A stretch of DNA of 14,140 nt from contig JALSQB010000074.1 of the NCBI GenBank assembly GCA_026985655.1, forward strand, positions 1 to 14,140, written 5' to 3'. The notes under the pieces were generated by a model that worked only from the letters and a program-made list of their open reading frames with translations, was not told where the DNA came from and searched no databases. This document shows, piece by piece, positions 1 through 5,788 of this stretch (positions are counted from its first letter, which is position 1; every line of letters starts with the position of its first letter). This DNA is from Campylobacteraceae bacterium. Its GTDB lineage: Bacteria; Campylobacterota; Campylobacteria; Campylobacterales; Sulfurovaceae. The position numbers and the translations under genes are program-made.

Positions 1-973
1 TTTGTGGCTTTTCAAAATAGCTTATCTCATTAAATTGTGAATAGGTTTCATTAAAGTGAATTTGGTTAAAGATGTGTTCAGAACTGTTTACCCCTCCAAT
101 AAGCGAAGATAAATGGTTCGCCACATTTATTGCACCTCCTCCATTGTATCTGAGGTCTAAGACTAACTCATTGACACTATTTCTTTTAAATCTTTGAAAA
201 ACATTGTCAAGCTCTTGGTTGGCATTGTGAATAAAATTTTGAAAAACCAAATAGCCTACTTTTTTACTTTTGTCACGATTGATAAGCATTTTAGAATATA
301 AAACGGTTTGAATGTCGTAACTTTTTTTGGTGATACTTTTTTGAATCACAGTATTATTTTCTTGTAAAAAAGAAAACTTAATAGTCTTTTGTGTCTTTAA
401 AATATTGACAACATCATCAAAAGTCTCTTTGCTAATGGCTTTGTTCTCTACGAACTTAATAATATCGCCTCGTTTTACCCCTTGCTTATGGGCAGGGGAG
501 TTAGGGTAAACAAATTTGACCACTAAAGCAAAGTGGATCTCATCTAGTTTTGCAACGGTTAATCCAAGACCTAAGTCATTGTTTTTTCCCTCTTCAAAAA
601 AGTTTTGGGCAGTTTTGGCATCTATAATAAAACTAAACTTATCTTTACTACTCTTTAACGCATCTAGCATCTTTTGAGAGCCATTGTATTCAGTGCTACT
701 GTAGTCGAGTTCAGGAACTTCACTTGCCCACAGATAGGAGTCATGCATTACTTGGTAGATAAATCTGTTTTTGTTGGTTTGGGTACAACTTTTAGGGGAT
801 AGTACCCTAAAATATTGGGTGTCACTAATTTTTATGCTGTTTGCTAGAGGGCTTGGCTCTACATTGTTGGAGGGAGGATTAGCATTCTCATTGGTGTTAG
901 TCGAATCATTATCGCCTCCATTACAGGCATTAAATATAAATAGCAATGATAGTATTGTTATAAGTTTAGACAT
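1..973 (-). CDS. S41-family (C-terminal processing) protease lipoprotein with PDZ domain, partial
   Basis: The reading frame opens at ATG 973 and is still open at base 1, giving 324 residues without the C-terminus. The N-terminus is a lipoprotein signal: a hydrophobic stretch ending LFIFNAC, with Cys17 as the predicted lipid-bearing residue, then an Asn/Ser/Pro-rich linker to about residue 45. A PDZ-like domain covers about residues 135-215, including PNSPAHKQGVKRGDII (157-172). The S41 core begins around 238 and holds the family motif DLRYNGGG (273-280). The catalytic serine of S41 proteases normally lies downstream of that motif, so it falls outside the window and activity cannot be confirmed. 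A strong Shine-Dalgarno (AGGAAG) precedes the start. The gene follows the M48 protease by 20 bases, so the two are probably co-transcribed. Predicted role: tail-specific or related proteolysis in the periplasm, anchored to a membrane by lipid. Confidence 0.88.
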   Translation of the reverse strand, partial: MSKLITILSLLFIFNACNGGDNDSTNTNENANPPSNNVEPSPLANSIKISDTQYFRVLSPKSCTQTNKNRFIYQVMHDSYLWASEVPELDYSSTEYNGSQKMLDALKSSKDKFSFIIDAKTAQNFFEEGKNNDLGLGLTVAKLDEIHFALVVKFVYPNSPAHKQGVKRGDIIKFVENKAISKETFDDVVNILKTQKTIKFSFLQENNTVIQKSITKKSYDIQTVLYSKMLINRDKSKKVGYLVFQNFIHNANQELDNVFQRFKRNSVNELVLDLRYNGGGAINVANHLSSLIGGVNSSEHIFNQIHFNETYSQFNEISYFEKPQ

Positions 974-993
974 CCTTCTTCCTAAAAGTAGAT

Positions 994-1791
994 TTATCGT
1001 TTACTTGCGTTATATAGAGGCATGACTTTAGGTAATAAAGACTTAATTTTAGCAATACGATTGGTGGGAGCTGGGTGGGTTGAAAGATACTCTGGTGGGG
1101 TCTTTCCACTTTTTGAAAACTTTTCCCAAAAGGTGAGGGCTGAACGAGGGTTGTAGCCTGCTTTGGCAGCCAAAACTAAACCAATGTGGTCAGCTTCATA
1201 CTCTTGGGTTCGTGAGTGAGGTAACATCACGCCTAGTTGTGTACCAATACCAAATGCTTGCATGGCTAGAGCTGTATTGGCTTGGTTTCCTCTGCTTTGC
1301 ATTACTGCTCCTAGAACTTGTCCTCCTATTTGTGCCAGTTGTCCAGAACTCATGCGTTCTGCACCATGACGTGCTAAGGCATGACCAATCTCATGCCCCA
1401 TAACCATGGCAAGTTCATCATCATTTGCTACATATTTAAACAGACCTGTATAGACAAAAACTTTTCCTCCTGGAAGACAAAAGGCATTGGCTTCTTCATC
1501 TTTATCAATAACAAAAAATTCCCATTGAAAGCTTTTAGCAATAGTGTATTGAGCATTAGCTACTTGGGCAATACGTTGTCCAATACGTTTAACCATGGCA
1601 TTTTTTTGTGGGTCGGTACTGACTTTCTCTTTTTGAAGGACTTGTTTGGCACTTTCAAAACCAAGGGCTAGCTCTTGTTGAGGGGAGACCATAATCATTT
1701 GGCTTCGTCCTGTAATCGGTGCTTTAGTACACCCTATGAATAAAAGTGCTAAAATAGCACCAATAATTATCTGTCTATAATAGTTGTTCAT
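994..1791 (-). CDS. M48-family zinc metalloprotease, lipoprotein (LoiP/BepA-like)
   Basis: A 265-residue envelope protease. The signal peptide ends in a lipobox (LFIGC, Cys21). The zinc site is HEIGH at residues 133-137, and the third ligand is probably Glu197 in SRTQEYEAD, the usual M48 arrangement. The segment NAFCLPGGKVFVYTGL (102-117) is also typical of the periplasmic M48 lipoprotein group that includes LoiP. No TPR repeats follow the protease domain, unlike BepA. A TCCTT complement (AAGGA on the coding strand) lies 5 bases upstream of the start. A good -10 element sits at 1819-1824. The S41 lipoprotein protease follows 20 bases downstream. A paralogue lies at 12374-13228. Cleavage of misfolded outer-membrane proteins is known for family members; the substrate here is unknown. 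Confidence 0.93.
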   Translation of the reverse strand: MNNYYRQIIIGAILALLFIGCTKAPITGRSQMIMVSPQQELALGFESAKQVLQKEKVSTDPQKNAMVKRIGQRIAQVANAQYTIAKSFQWEFFVIDKDEEANAFCLPGGKVFVYTGLFKYVANDDELAMVMGHEIGHALARHGAERMSSGQLAQIGGQVLGAVMQSRGNQANTALAMQAFGIGTQLGVMLPHSRTQEYEADHIGLVLAAKAGYNPRSALTFWEKFSKSGKTPPEYLSTHPAPTNRIAKIKSLLPKVMPLYNASKR

Positions 1792-1818
1792 GAAAATCCT
1801 TTTTTATGATAATGTACG

Positions 1819-1824
1819 ATTATA
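1819..1824 (-). promoter_or_regulatory. -10 element for the M48-S41 operon
   Basis: The coding strand reads TATAAT here, an exact match to the -10 consensus, about 27 bases upstream of the M48 start codon. It implies a leader of about 20 bases. No clear -35 element is visible, as is usual for Campylobacterota promoters. It lies in the 66-base divergent gap shared with trmL. Confidence 0.5.
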
Positions 1825-1857
1825 GCTAAGATAGTTTTAAATATAAGAGGAGAGAAT

Positions 1858-2352
1858 ATGTTTAACATTGTGTTAGTAGAGCCACAAATCCCACCCAACA
1901 CAGGGACAATTGGAAGACTTTGCGTCAATTTAGGAGCAACTTTACATCTCATAAAACCTTTAGGCTTTGACATAGATGATAAAGCAGTAACCAGAGCAGG
2001 TTTGGACTATTGGAAAGAACTAGATTTGGTTGTTTGGGAAAATTTCGATGCATTTTTAGAAGCTCACCCCATTGGGGAAAATGCCCATTTAGCAACAACA
2101 AAAACAGACAAACTCTATTTTGATGCGACTTTTCAAAAAGGTGATTTTATTTTGTTTGGTTCTGAAACTAAGGGCATTAGAGAAGATGTGTTATTAGCCA
2201 ATAAAGCACGATGCATTACCGTACCAATGGGTGGTAAAGGTCGTAGTTTAAACCTTGGCATTGCCACAGGCATTGTGACCTATGAAGCCTTGCGTCAAAA
2301 TTATGAGGGATTTGAAAAAATTACCATAGCGAACAGTTTAGAGGAGCAGTAA
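1858..2352 (+). CDS. trmL: tRNA (cytidine/uridine-2'-O)-methyltransferase TrmL, SPOUT family
   Basis: This 164-residue protein matches TrmL (YibK) along its length; the E. coli protein is 157 residues. TrmL uses S-adenosylmethionine to methylate the ribose 2'-OH of the wobble nucleotide 34 in certain leucine tRNAs. The N-terminus IVLVEPQIPPNTGTIGRLC (residues 4-22) is the family signature. RAGLDYW (46-52), FGSETKGIRE (100-109) and PMGGKGRSLNL (123-133) form the knotted cofactor pocket, and Arg129 and Asn132 are retained. Some positions differ from E. coli (TGTIGR for TGNIIR, LGIATG for LSNAVS), so exact tRNA specificity is inferred. The start is set by an AGAGGAGAG Shine-Dalgarno at about 1847-1854. 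A tiny membrane-protein gene begins two bases after the stop. With mnmE at 8394, this is the second wobble-modifying enzyme in the window. Confidence 0.93.
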   Translation: MFNIVLVEPQIPPNTGTIGRLCVNLGATLHLIKPLGFDIDDKAVTRAGLDYWKELDLVVWENFDAFLEAHPIGENAHLATTKTDKLYFDATFQKGDFILFGSETKGIREDVLLANKARCITVPMGGKGRSLNLGIATGIVTYEALRQNYEGFEKITIANSLEEQ

Positions 2353-2353
2353 G

Positions 2354-2497
2354 ATGAGCATTGGCGATATATTTTATGTGCTAGCCATTGTACTGTTTTC
2401 GTTTATGACTTTTGTGATTATAAGAGGAAATTTTCAACGTAAATTTGATGAAGATGGCAATCGATTTGATTTGAAGCAAAAAGATAAAAAAGAGTAA
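2354..2497 (+). CDS. Small single-pass membrane protein (47 aa), unknown function
   Basis: The frame encodes 47 residues beginning MSIGDIFYVLAIVLF. Residues 5-23 form one hydrophobic transmembrane helix. The rest is a charged tail rich in Lys, Asp and Glu (NFQRKFDEDGNRFDLKQKDKKE in segments after residue 25). The positive residues just after the helix suggest the tail faces the cytoplasm. The ATG lies two bases after the trmL stop, and the GAGGAG near the end of trmL is a well-placed Shine-Dalgarno, so translation is probably coupled. The stop codon sits in the loop of the hairpin that ends the transcript. I recognise no family. The gene is supported by its position, ribosome binding site and sensible protein composition. 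Confidence 0.7.
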   Translation: MSIGDIFYVLAIVLFSFMTFVIIRGNFQRKFDEDGNRFDLKQKDKKE

Positions 2498-2510
2498 CTT
2501 TTTTATCTTT
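2480..2510. terminator. AT-rich hairpin between convergent trmL operon and argG
   Basis: Bases 2480-2491 are complementary to 2499-2510, giving a perfect 12-bp stem built round GATAAAAAA/TTTTTTATC. The 7-base loop contains the stop codon of the 47-residue ORF. The stem is almost all A-T, so it is weaker than a classical terminator. Its A-tract and T-tract flanks allow it to act in both directions between the two converging genes. Confidence 0.5.
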
Positions 2511-2528
2511 ATAAATTTTTCATTTATA

Positions 2529-3746
2529 TTATTTGCGATTTTTCCCTGCAATAATAAATCGTAAAGCATTTAATTTAATAAACCCTTCTGCATCACTTTG
2601 GTCATAAACATCATCTTCTTCAAAGGTAGAGTGGGCTTCAGAGAAGAGTGATTTTTCAGACTCACGTCCAACGACCATTACATTACCTTTGTAAAGTTTG
2701 AGTCTAACCATTCCTTCTACATGCTCTTGTGTTTTGTCAATGGCAGATTGGAGCATTTCACGTTCTGGTGACCACCAATAACCGTTGTAGATGAGTTTTG
2801 CGTAACGAGGCATGAGTTCATCTTTTAAGTGAGCTGCTTCTCTGTCTAAAGTAATAGATTCAATGGCTCGGTGAGCTTTAAGCATAATTGTTCCCCCTGG
2901 GGTTTCGTAACAACCACGTGCTTTCATGCCTACATAACGGTTCTCTACAATGTCAATGCGTCCAATACCATGTTTATTTCCATACTCATTTAGCTTTGTT
3001 AAAATAGTAGCAGGAGTCATCGCTTCCCCATTAATGCCAATTGGGTCACCATTTTTGTACTCAATCGTAATGTATTCAGCCTCATCAGGAGCATTCTCTG
3101 GGCTATTTGTCCAAAGCCACATATCTTCCTCTGGCTCTTTGCTTGGATCTTCTAATACTAGACCCTCATAAGAGATGTGTAGCAGGTTTGCGTCCATAGA
3201 ATAAGGAGAAGATTGTCCTTGTTTTTTCTCTATTTTAATACCATGTTTTTGGGCATAAGCTAAAAGCTTTTCACGGCTGTTTAAATCCCACTCTCTCCAA
3301 GGAGCAATAACCGCGATGTCAGAGTTAAGACCTAAATACCCAAGTTCAAAACGCACTTGGTCATTTCCTTTTCCTGTTGCCCCATGACTTACAGCATCAG
3401 CACCTGTTTGGGCTGCAATCTCAATCTGTTTTTTAGAGATAAGAGGTCGCGCAATAGAAGTTCCTAAAAGGTACTCACCCTCATAAATGGTATTGGCTCT
3501 AAACATAGGAAAGACAAAGTCTTTGACAAACTCTTCACGTAAATCTAAAATGAAAATATTTTCAGGTTTAATCCCCATTGCCAATGCTTTTTCACGTGCA
3601 GGTTCAACCTCTTCACCTTGACCTAAGTCGGCTGTAAAGGTTACTACTTCACAGTTGTATTCGTCTTGTAACCATTTTAAAATAATACTTGTATCAAGTC
3701 CACCAGAGTAGGCGAGGACTGCTTTTTTAATCTCTTTTTTTGCCAT
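2529..3746 (-). CDS. argG: Argininosuccinate synthase
   Basis: ArgG joins citrulline and aspartate, using ATP, to form argininosuccinate, the penultimate step of arginine synthesis in the cytoplasm. The 405-residue length is typical of the bacterial type I enzyme. The ATP-binding P-loop AYSGGLDTS is at residues 12-20. Other family motifs are FTADLGQGEE (37-46), HGATGKGNDQVRFE (121-134), the stretch beginning DANLLHISYEG (185-195), and the C-terminal GCYETPGGTI (278-287). All are intact. The start is set by AAAGGT on the coding strand at 3754-3759. The gene stands alone: other arginine genes are not adjacent, and it converges on the trmL transcript. An extended -10 promoter is visible 40 bases upstream. 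No arginine-repressor operator could be identified by eye. Confidence 0.97.
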   Translation of the reverse strand: MAKKEIKKAVLAYSGGLDTSIILKWLQDEYNCEVVTFTADLGQGEEVEPAREKALAMGIKPENIFILDLREEFVKDFVFPMFRANTIYEGEYLLGTSIARPLISKKQIEIAAQTGADAVSHGATGKGNDQVRFELGYLGLNSDIAVIAPWREWDLNSREKLLAYAQKHGIKIEKKQGQSSPYSMDANLLHISYEGLVLEDPSKEPEEDMWLWTNSPENAPDEAEYITIEYKNGDPIGINGEAMTPATILTKLNEYGNKHGIGRIDIVENRYVGMKARGCYETPGGTIMLKAHRAIESITLDREAAHLKDELMPRYAKLIYNGYWWSPEREMLQSAIDKTQEHVEGMVRLKLYKGNVMVVGRESEKSLFSEAHSTFEEDDVYDQSDAEGFIKLNALRFIIAGKNRK

Positions 3747-3784
3747 GAGTATAACCTTTAATTAACTTGTAAAAATTTGGTGGA

Positions 3785-3793
3785 ATTTTAGCA
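3785..3793 (-). promoter_or_regulatory. Extended -10 promoter for argG
   Basis: The coding strand reads TGCTAAAAT, a TGN extension followed by a TAAAAT hexamer. It predicts transcription start near 3778 and a leader of about 32 bases that includes the AAAGGT ribosome binding site. Confidence 0.5.
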
Positions 3794-3832
3794 TATTTAT
3801 GTGAGGATTTGGCTTTAGAAGTTAAATTTAAG

Positions 3833-3854
3833 ATACCCCATTAAAAAGGGGTAT
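3833..3854 (-). terminator. GC-capped hairpin after the outer-membrane protein gene
   Basis: ATACCCC (3833-3839) pairs perfectly with GGGGTAT (3848-3854) around an 8-base A/T loop. It lies 40 bases past the stop of the gene at 4446-3895 and upstream of the argG promoter. No long T-run follows, so termination may be partial. Confidence 0.5.
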
Positions 3855-3894
3855 TTATTATTGGGAAGAATAATCTAGTATTGCGTCTAAAAAA

Positions 3895-4446
3895 TTAGAA
3901 ATTCATCTGAACACCAGCATTAATTTGTGTTAAGTCTGAACCATCAAGTAAGATTAGATCAGAAAAAACACGCATTTTATCATTAAATTTATAACCAGCA
4001 CCAATACCAGCAGCAACACCTGTTGCTGTGTAGTCATAGTTACTTCCAAAATACTTTGTATTGTAATCCCAACTATAATTACGGTGAACAATACCTACTT
4101 TTGCTCTTGTATATAGTTTATCACTATGCTCAAAAGTATAAGTTGCATAAGCACCTAATGTCATGATGCTTAAGTCCCAATCGTTATTATATCTACTGTG
4201 ATTTAATGGTAAAGCTGTGTAGGTAAATTCTCCTTCAGCTCCAATGGTTCCAGGTCCAATTTTAATAATTGGTTTTCCTCCATTTAGAACCAATGTTAAT
4301 CCTGGGTCATAAGATGAGTAAGTAGAGAAGTTTTCAATTCCTAAACCAGCACCTCCATAGTAGTTTCCTTTAATAAAATCTGCAGCAACAAGACTACCTG
4401 TAAAGATGGTAGAACTTAGGGTTGTAATTAGCATAATTTTTTTCAT
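3895..4446 (-). CDS. Small outer-membrane beta-barrel protein
   Basis: A 183-residue exported protein. A Sec signal peptide covers about residues 1-22 (cleavage probably after SLVAA). The mature part alternates hydrophobic and polar residues in short strands rich in Gly and aromatic residues, such as YYGGAGLGIENF (29-40), IMTLGAYATYTF (94-105) and GVAAGIGAGYKF (143-154). It ends in phenylalanine, the usual C-terminal signal for outer-membrane barrels. The length suggests an eight-stranded barrel of the OmpA-core/OmpW size class. Its C-terminal half resembles the product of 10499-10993 (shared YATYxF and YKFxDxMxxFxD patterns). The ligand or pore activity is unknown. It is transcribed alone, divergently from the haem-binding protein, with AAGGA on the coding strand just ahead of the start. 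Confidence 0.8.
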   Translation of the reverse strand: MKKIMLITTLSSTIFTGSLVAADFIKGNYYGGAGLGIENFSTYSSYDPGLTLVLNGGKPIIKIGPGTIGAEGEFTYTALPLNHSRYNNDWDLSIMTLGAYATYTFEHSDKLYTRAKVGIVHRNYSWDYNTKYFGSNYDYTATGVAAGIGAGYKFNDKMRVFSDLILLDGSDLTQINAGVQMNF

Positions 4447-4471
4447 AATTTTCCTTAGTTTAATTTGAAAT

Positions 4472-4477
4472 ATTATA
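4472..4477 (-). promoter_or_regulatory. -10 element for the outer-membrane protein gene
   Basis: The coding strand reads AAAAAGATATAAT, ending in a perfect TATAAT 26 bases upstream of the ATG. The predicted start near 4465 gives a leader of about 19 bases with AAGGA in place. The surrounding 137-base divergent gap (4447-4583) is almost entirely A/T and holds no ORF. Confidence 0.6.
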
Positions 4478-4570
4478 TCTTTTTATTAATAAATAATAAC
4501 TTTAAAAAATTAAATAAAACAATATATTTGGAATAATAACAAGCTCTCTTCTTCTTAAGAATAAATTCTA

Positions 4571-4576
4571 TATAAT
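4571..4576 (+). promoter_or_regulatory. -10 element placed for a leaderless transcript
   Basis: A perfect TATAAT ends at 4576, eight bases before the A of the ATG at 4584. Transcription would start at about 4583-4584, at or one base before the start codon. No Shine-Dalgarno lies between the box and the ATG, which fits a leaderless message. Confidence 0.45.
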
Positions 4577-4583
4577 CATTTTT

Positions 4584-5018
4584 ATGAAAAAACTACTATT
4601 ATTACTAATCCTTATTTTTATAGGAATACAATTTATTCCTATGAATGTCCCTGCTGATTTACCTGTTAAAGAGGGTGAAGCTTTAGAAGCTCCCGAAAAT
4701 GTACAGGCAATACTTAAACGTTCTTGTTTTGATTGTCACTCTAGTCATACAACTTACCCTTGGTACAGTAGTATTGCTCCTGCGTCAATTTTTACAAAGA
4801 TGCATGTAAAAGAGGGAAGAGAACATCTTAACTTCTCGGCATGGAATAACTACTCTGATGAGAAAAAGCTTAAATATCTTCAAAAGATACCTAAAGCAAT
4901 TAAATCTAAAATGCCATTGCCAAGTTATCTTCTTATTCATAAAGAAGCTAAATTGAGTGATGCTGATAAACAAGTTTTAACTGATTGGGCATCTGAAGTT
5001 GCTTTTGATTTAGAATAA
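4584..5018 (+). CDS. Haem-binding domain protein (Haem_bd-like), membrane-anchored
   Basis: The 144-residue product starts with a hydrophobic anchor or uncleaved signal (residues 4-19) and then faces the periplasm. One cytochrome c-type haem site, CFDCH, lies at residues 48-52. It is followed by the hallmarks of the haem-binding domain family (Pfam Haem_bd): HTTYPWYSSIAP (55-66), VKEGREHLNFSAW (75-87) and a late MPLPSY (110-115), whose methionine could be the second haem ligand. The family is common in free-living Bacteroidota and Campylobacterota, but its electron-transfer partner is generally unknown, and nothing adjacent identifies one. The first ATG is kept because later starts would remove the membrane segment. 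No Shine-Dalgarno is present. A hairpin at 5027-5055 closes the unit. Confidence 0.87.
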   Translation: MKKLLLLLILIFIGIQFIPMNVPADLPVKEGEALEAPENVQAILKRSCFDCHSSHTTYPWYSSIAPASIFTKMHVKEGREHLNFSAWNNYSDEKKLKYLQKIPKAIKSKMPLPSYLLIHKEAKLSDADKQVLTDWASEVAFDLE

Positions 5019-5026
5019 AAATTTCA

Positions 5027-5055
5027 ATAGATAATGGCTTAAAGCTGTTATCTAT
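5027..5055 (+). terminator. Hairpin terminator after the haem-binding gene
   Basis: ATAGATAA (5027-5034) pairs with TTATCTAT (5048-5055). The stem continues inward through two G-U and two G-C pairs to a TTAAA loop, about 12 pairs in all. It begins nine bases after the stop codon. A T-run follows only about 20 bases later (near 5078-5087), so termination may be inefficient. Confidence 0.5.
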
Positions 5056-5172
5056 GCACCTCTTATTATAAAAATTCTTTTTTTTATAAAAACAATTCCA
5101 AATACCTACATTTTATAAGTACTTTTTAGATAGAATCTCGTTTCAAATTAATGCTCATGTTTATAGCTTGGG

Positions 5173-5178
5173 TAAAAT
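5173..5178 (+). promoter_or_regulatory. Probable -10 element for rpmH-rnpA
   Basis: TTGGGTAAAAT ends in a TAAAAT hexamer 24 bases before the rpmH ATG. The predicted start near 5185 leaves a short leader. AAGGA at 5185-5189 is the only visible Shine-Dalgarno and is rather far from the ATG (13 bases), so either the promoter or the ribosome site may be placed differently. Confidence 0.35.
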
Positions 5179-5202
5179 ACTAATAAGGACGGTACTTAAG
5201 TT

Positions 5203-5337
5203 ATGAAAAGAACTTTTCAACCCCACAACACACCAAAGAAAAGAACGCACGGATTTAGAACAAGAATGAAAACTAAAAACGGACGTAAAGTAATCTCTGC
5301 TCGAAGAGCAAAAGGTAGAGCAAGATTAGCAGTTTAA
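5203..5337 (+). CDS. rpmH: 50S ribosomal protein L34
   Basis: The frame gives a 44-residue, highly basic protein. It begins MKRTFQPHNTPKKRTHGFR and continues with RMKTKNGRKV and a closing RRAKGRARLAV, which is the L34 sequence over its whole length; L34 is usually 44-46 residues. It binds 23S rRNA in the large ribosomal subunit. The rpmH-rnpA pairing is nearly universal in bacteria and lets L34 and the RNase P protein share a transcript. Its last 13 bases overlap the proposed start of rnpA, so the two are probably translationally coupled. L34 is needed in far larger amounts than RnpA, which fits a weak start for the downstream gene. Confidence 0.97.
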   Translation: MKRTFQPHNTPKKRTHGFRTRMKTKNGRKVISARRAKGRARLAV

Positions 5338-5666
5338 AGCATTTTGGTAGTGTTAAAACTACCAAAGAGTTTAACAGAATTTATAAAAATTCTAAAACCG
5401 TACACACTTCACAGTTTGTACTTTTTTTCCAAACTTCGGAAGATGAGTATAAATTAGGGATAGTTGCCAGCAAAAAAGTTGGTAATGCAGTCCATCGTAA
5501 TCGAGCCAAACGACTTCTTCGTGCTCATTTTTTAACTAACATTGATAATCTTAAAACAGGTAGATATATATTGGTTGCCAAACCAAATTTACTTACAAGT
5601 GAGTACAATAAAACCACGGAAGAGATAAATAAAGCATTAATGCGTTTAAAATGCTTTATAAAATGA
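5325..5666 (+). CDS. rnpA: Ribonuclease P protein component, apparent ATT start
   Basis: RnpA binds the catalytic RNase P RNA and helps it trim the 5' leaders of pre-tRNAs. The 113-residue frame holds the family signature KKVGNAVHRNRAKRLLR, part of the RNA-binding RNR region, preceded by KEFNRIYKNSKTVHTSQFVLFF and followed by GRYILVAKPN. No ATG, GTG, TTG or CTG occurs in this frame between an in-frame TAG at 5316-5318 and the conserved core. The only plausible initiator is ATT at 5325, eight bases after AAGGT (5312-5316). This gives the N-terminus (I/M)SSLKHFGSVKTTKEF and a length normal for the family. The start overlaps the end of rpmH by 13 bases. The identity is secure; the start codon is inferred. 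Confidence 0.92.
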   Translation: MSSLKHFGSVKTTKEFNRIYKNSKTVHTSQFVLFFQTSEDEYKLGIVASKKVGNAVHRNRAKRLLRAHFLTNIDNLKTGRYILVAKPNLLTSEYNKTTEEINKALMRLKCFIK

Positions 5667-5683
5667 TATTTTTAAACACTTTT

Positions 5684-5692
5684 TGATATAAT
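5684..5692 (+). promoter_or_regulatory. Extended -10 promoter for yidC-jag-mnmE
   Basis: TGATATAAT, preceded by a run of T residues (CTTTTTGATATAAT pattern), matches the Campylobacterota sigma-70 style of T-rich upstream region plus TGN and TATAAT. It begins 18 bases after the rnpA stop and would give a leader of about 90 bases before yidC. The 122-base gap (5667-5788) contains no ORF and is almost entirely A/T. In many relatives yidD occupies this place. Confidence 0.6.
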
Positions 5693-5788
5693 CTATCTAT
5701 TAATTTTAAATATAATTCTTAAAATATTAACATAATTTAACATTTAAATAAAATTTTAATATATTAATGAATACAAAGGTGATTTCTA

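Noticed and set aside
771..1025. Plus-strand open frame of 84 codons
   Set aside because: It lies opposite the start of the S41 lipoprotein and the end of the M48 gene, has no ribosome site, and its protein looks like antisense of a signal peptide and linker.
4447..4583. The very A/T-rich divergent gap as a replication origin or attachment site
   Set aside because: No DnaA-box cluster, direct repeats or integrase gene is visible; promoters on both strands explain the composition. The rpmH side of the genome is near oriC in many bacteria, but dnaA is absent here.
2480..5055. Riboswitch or attenuator ahead of argG, rpmH or yidC
   Set aside because: The leaders are short (about 20-90 bases), very A/T-rich, and show no conserved aptamer-like pairing beyond the simple hairpins already listed.
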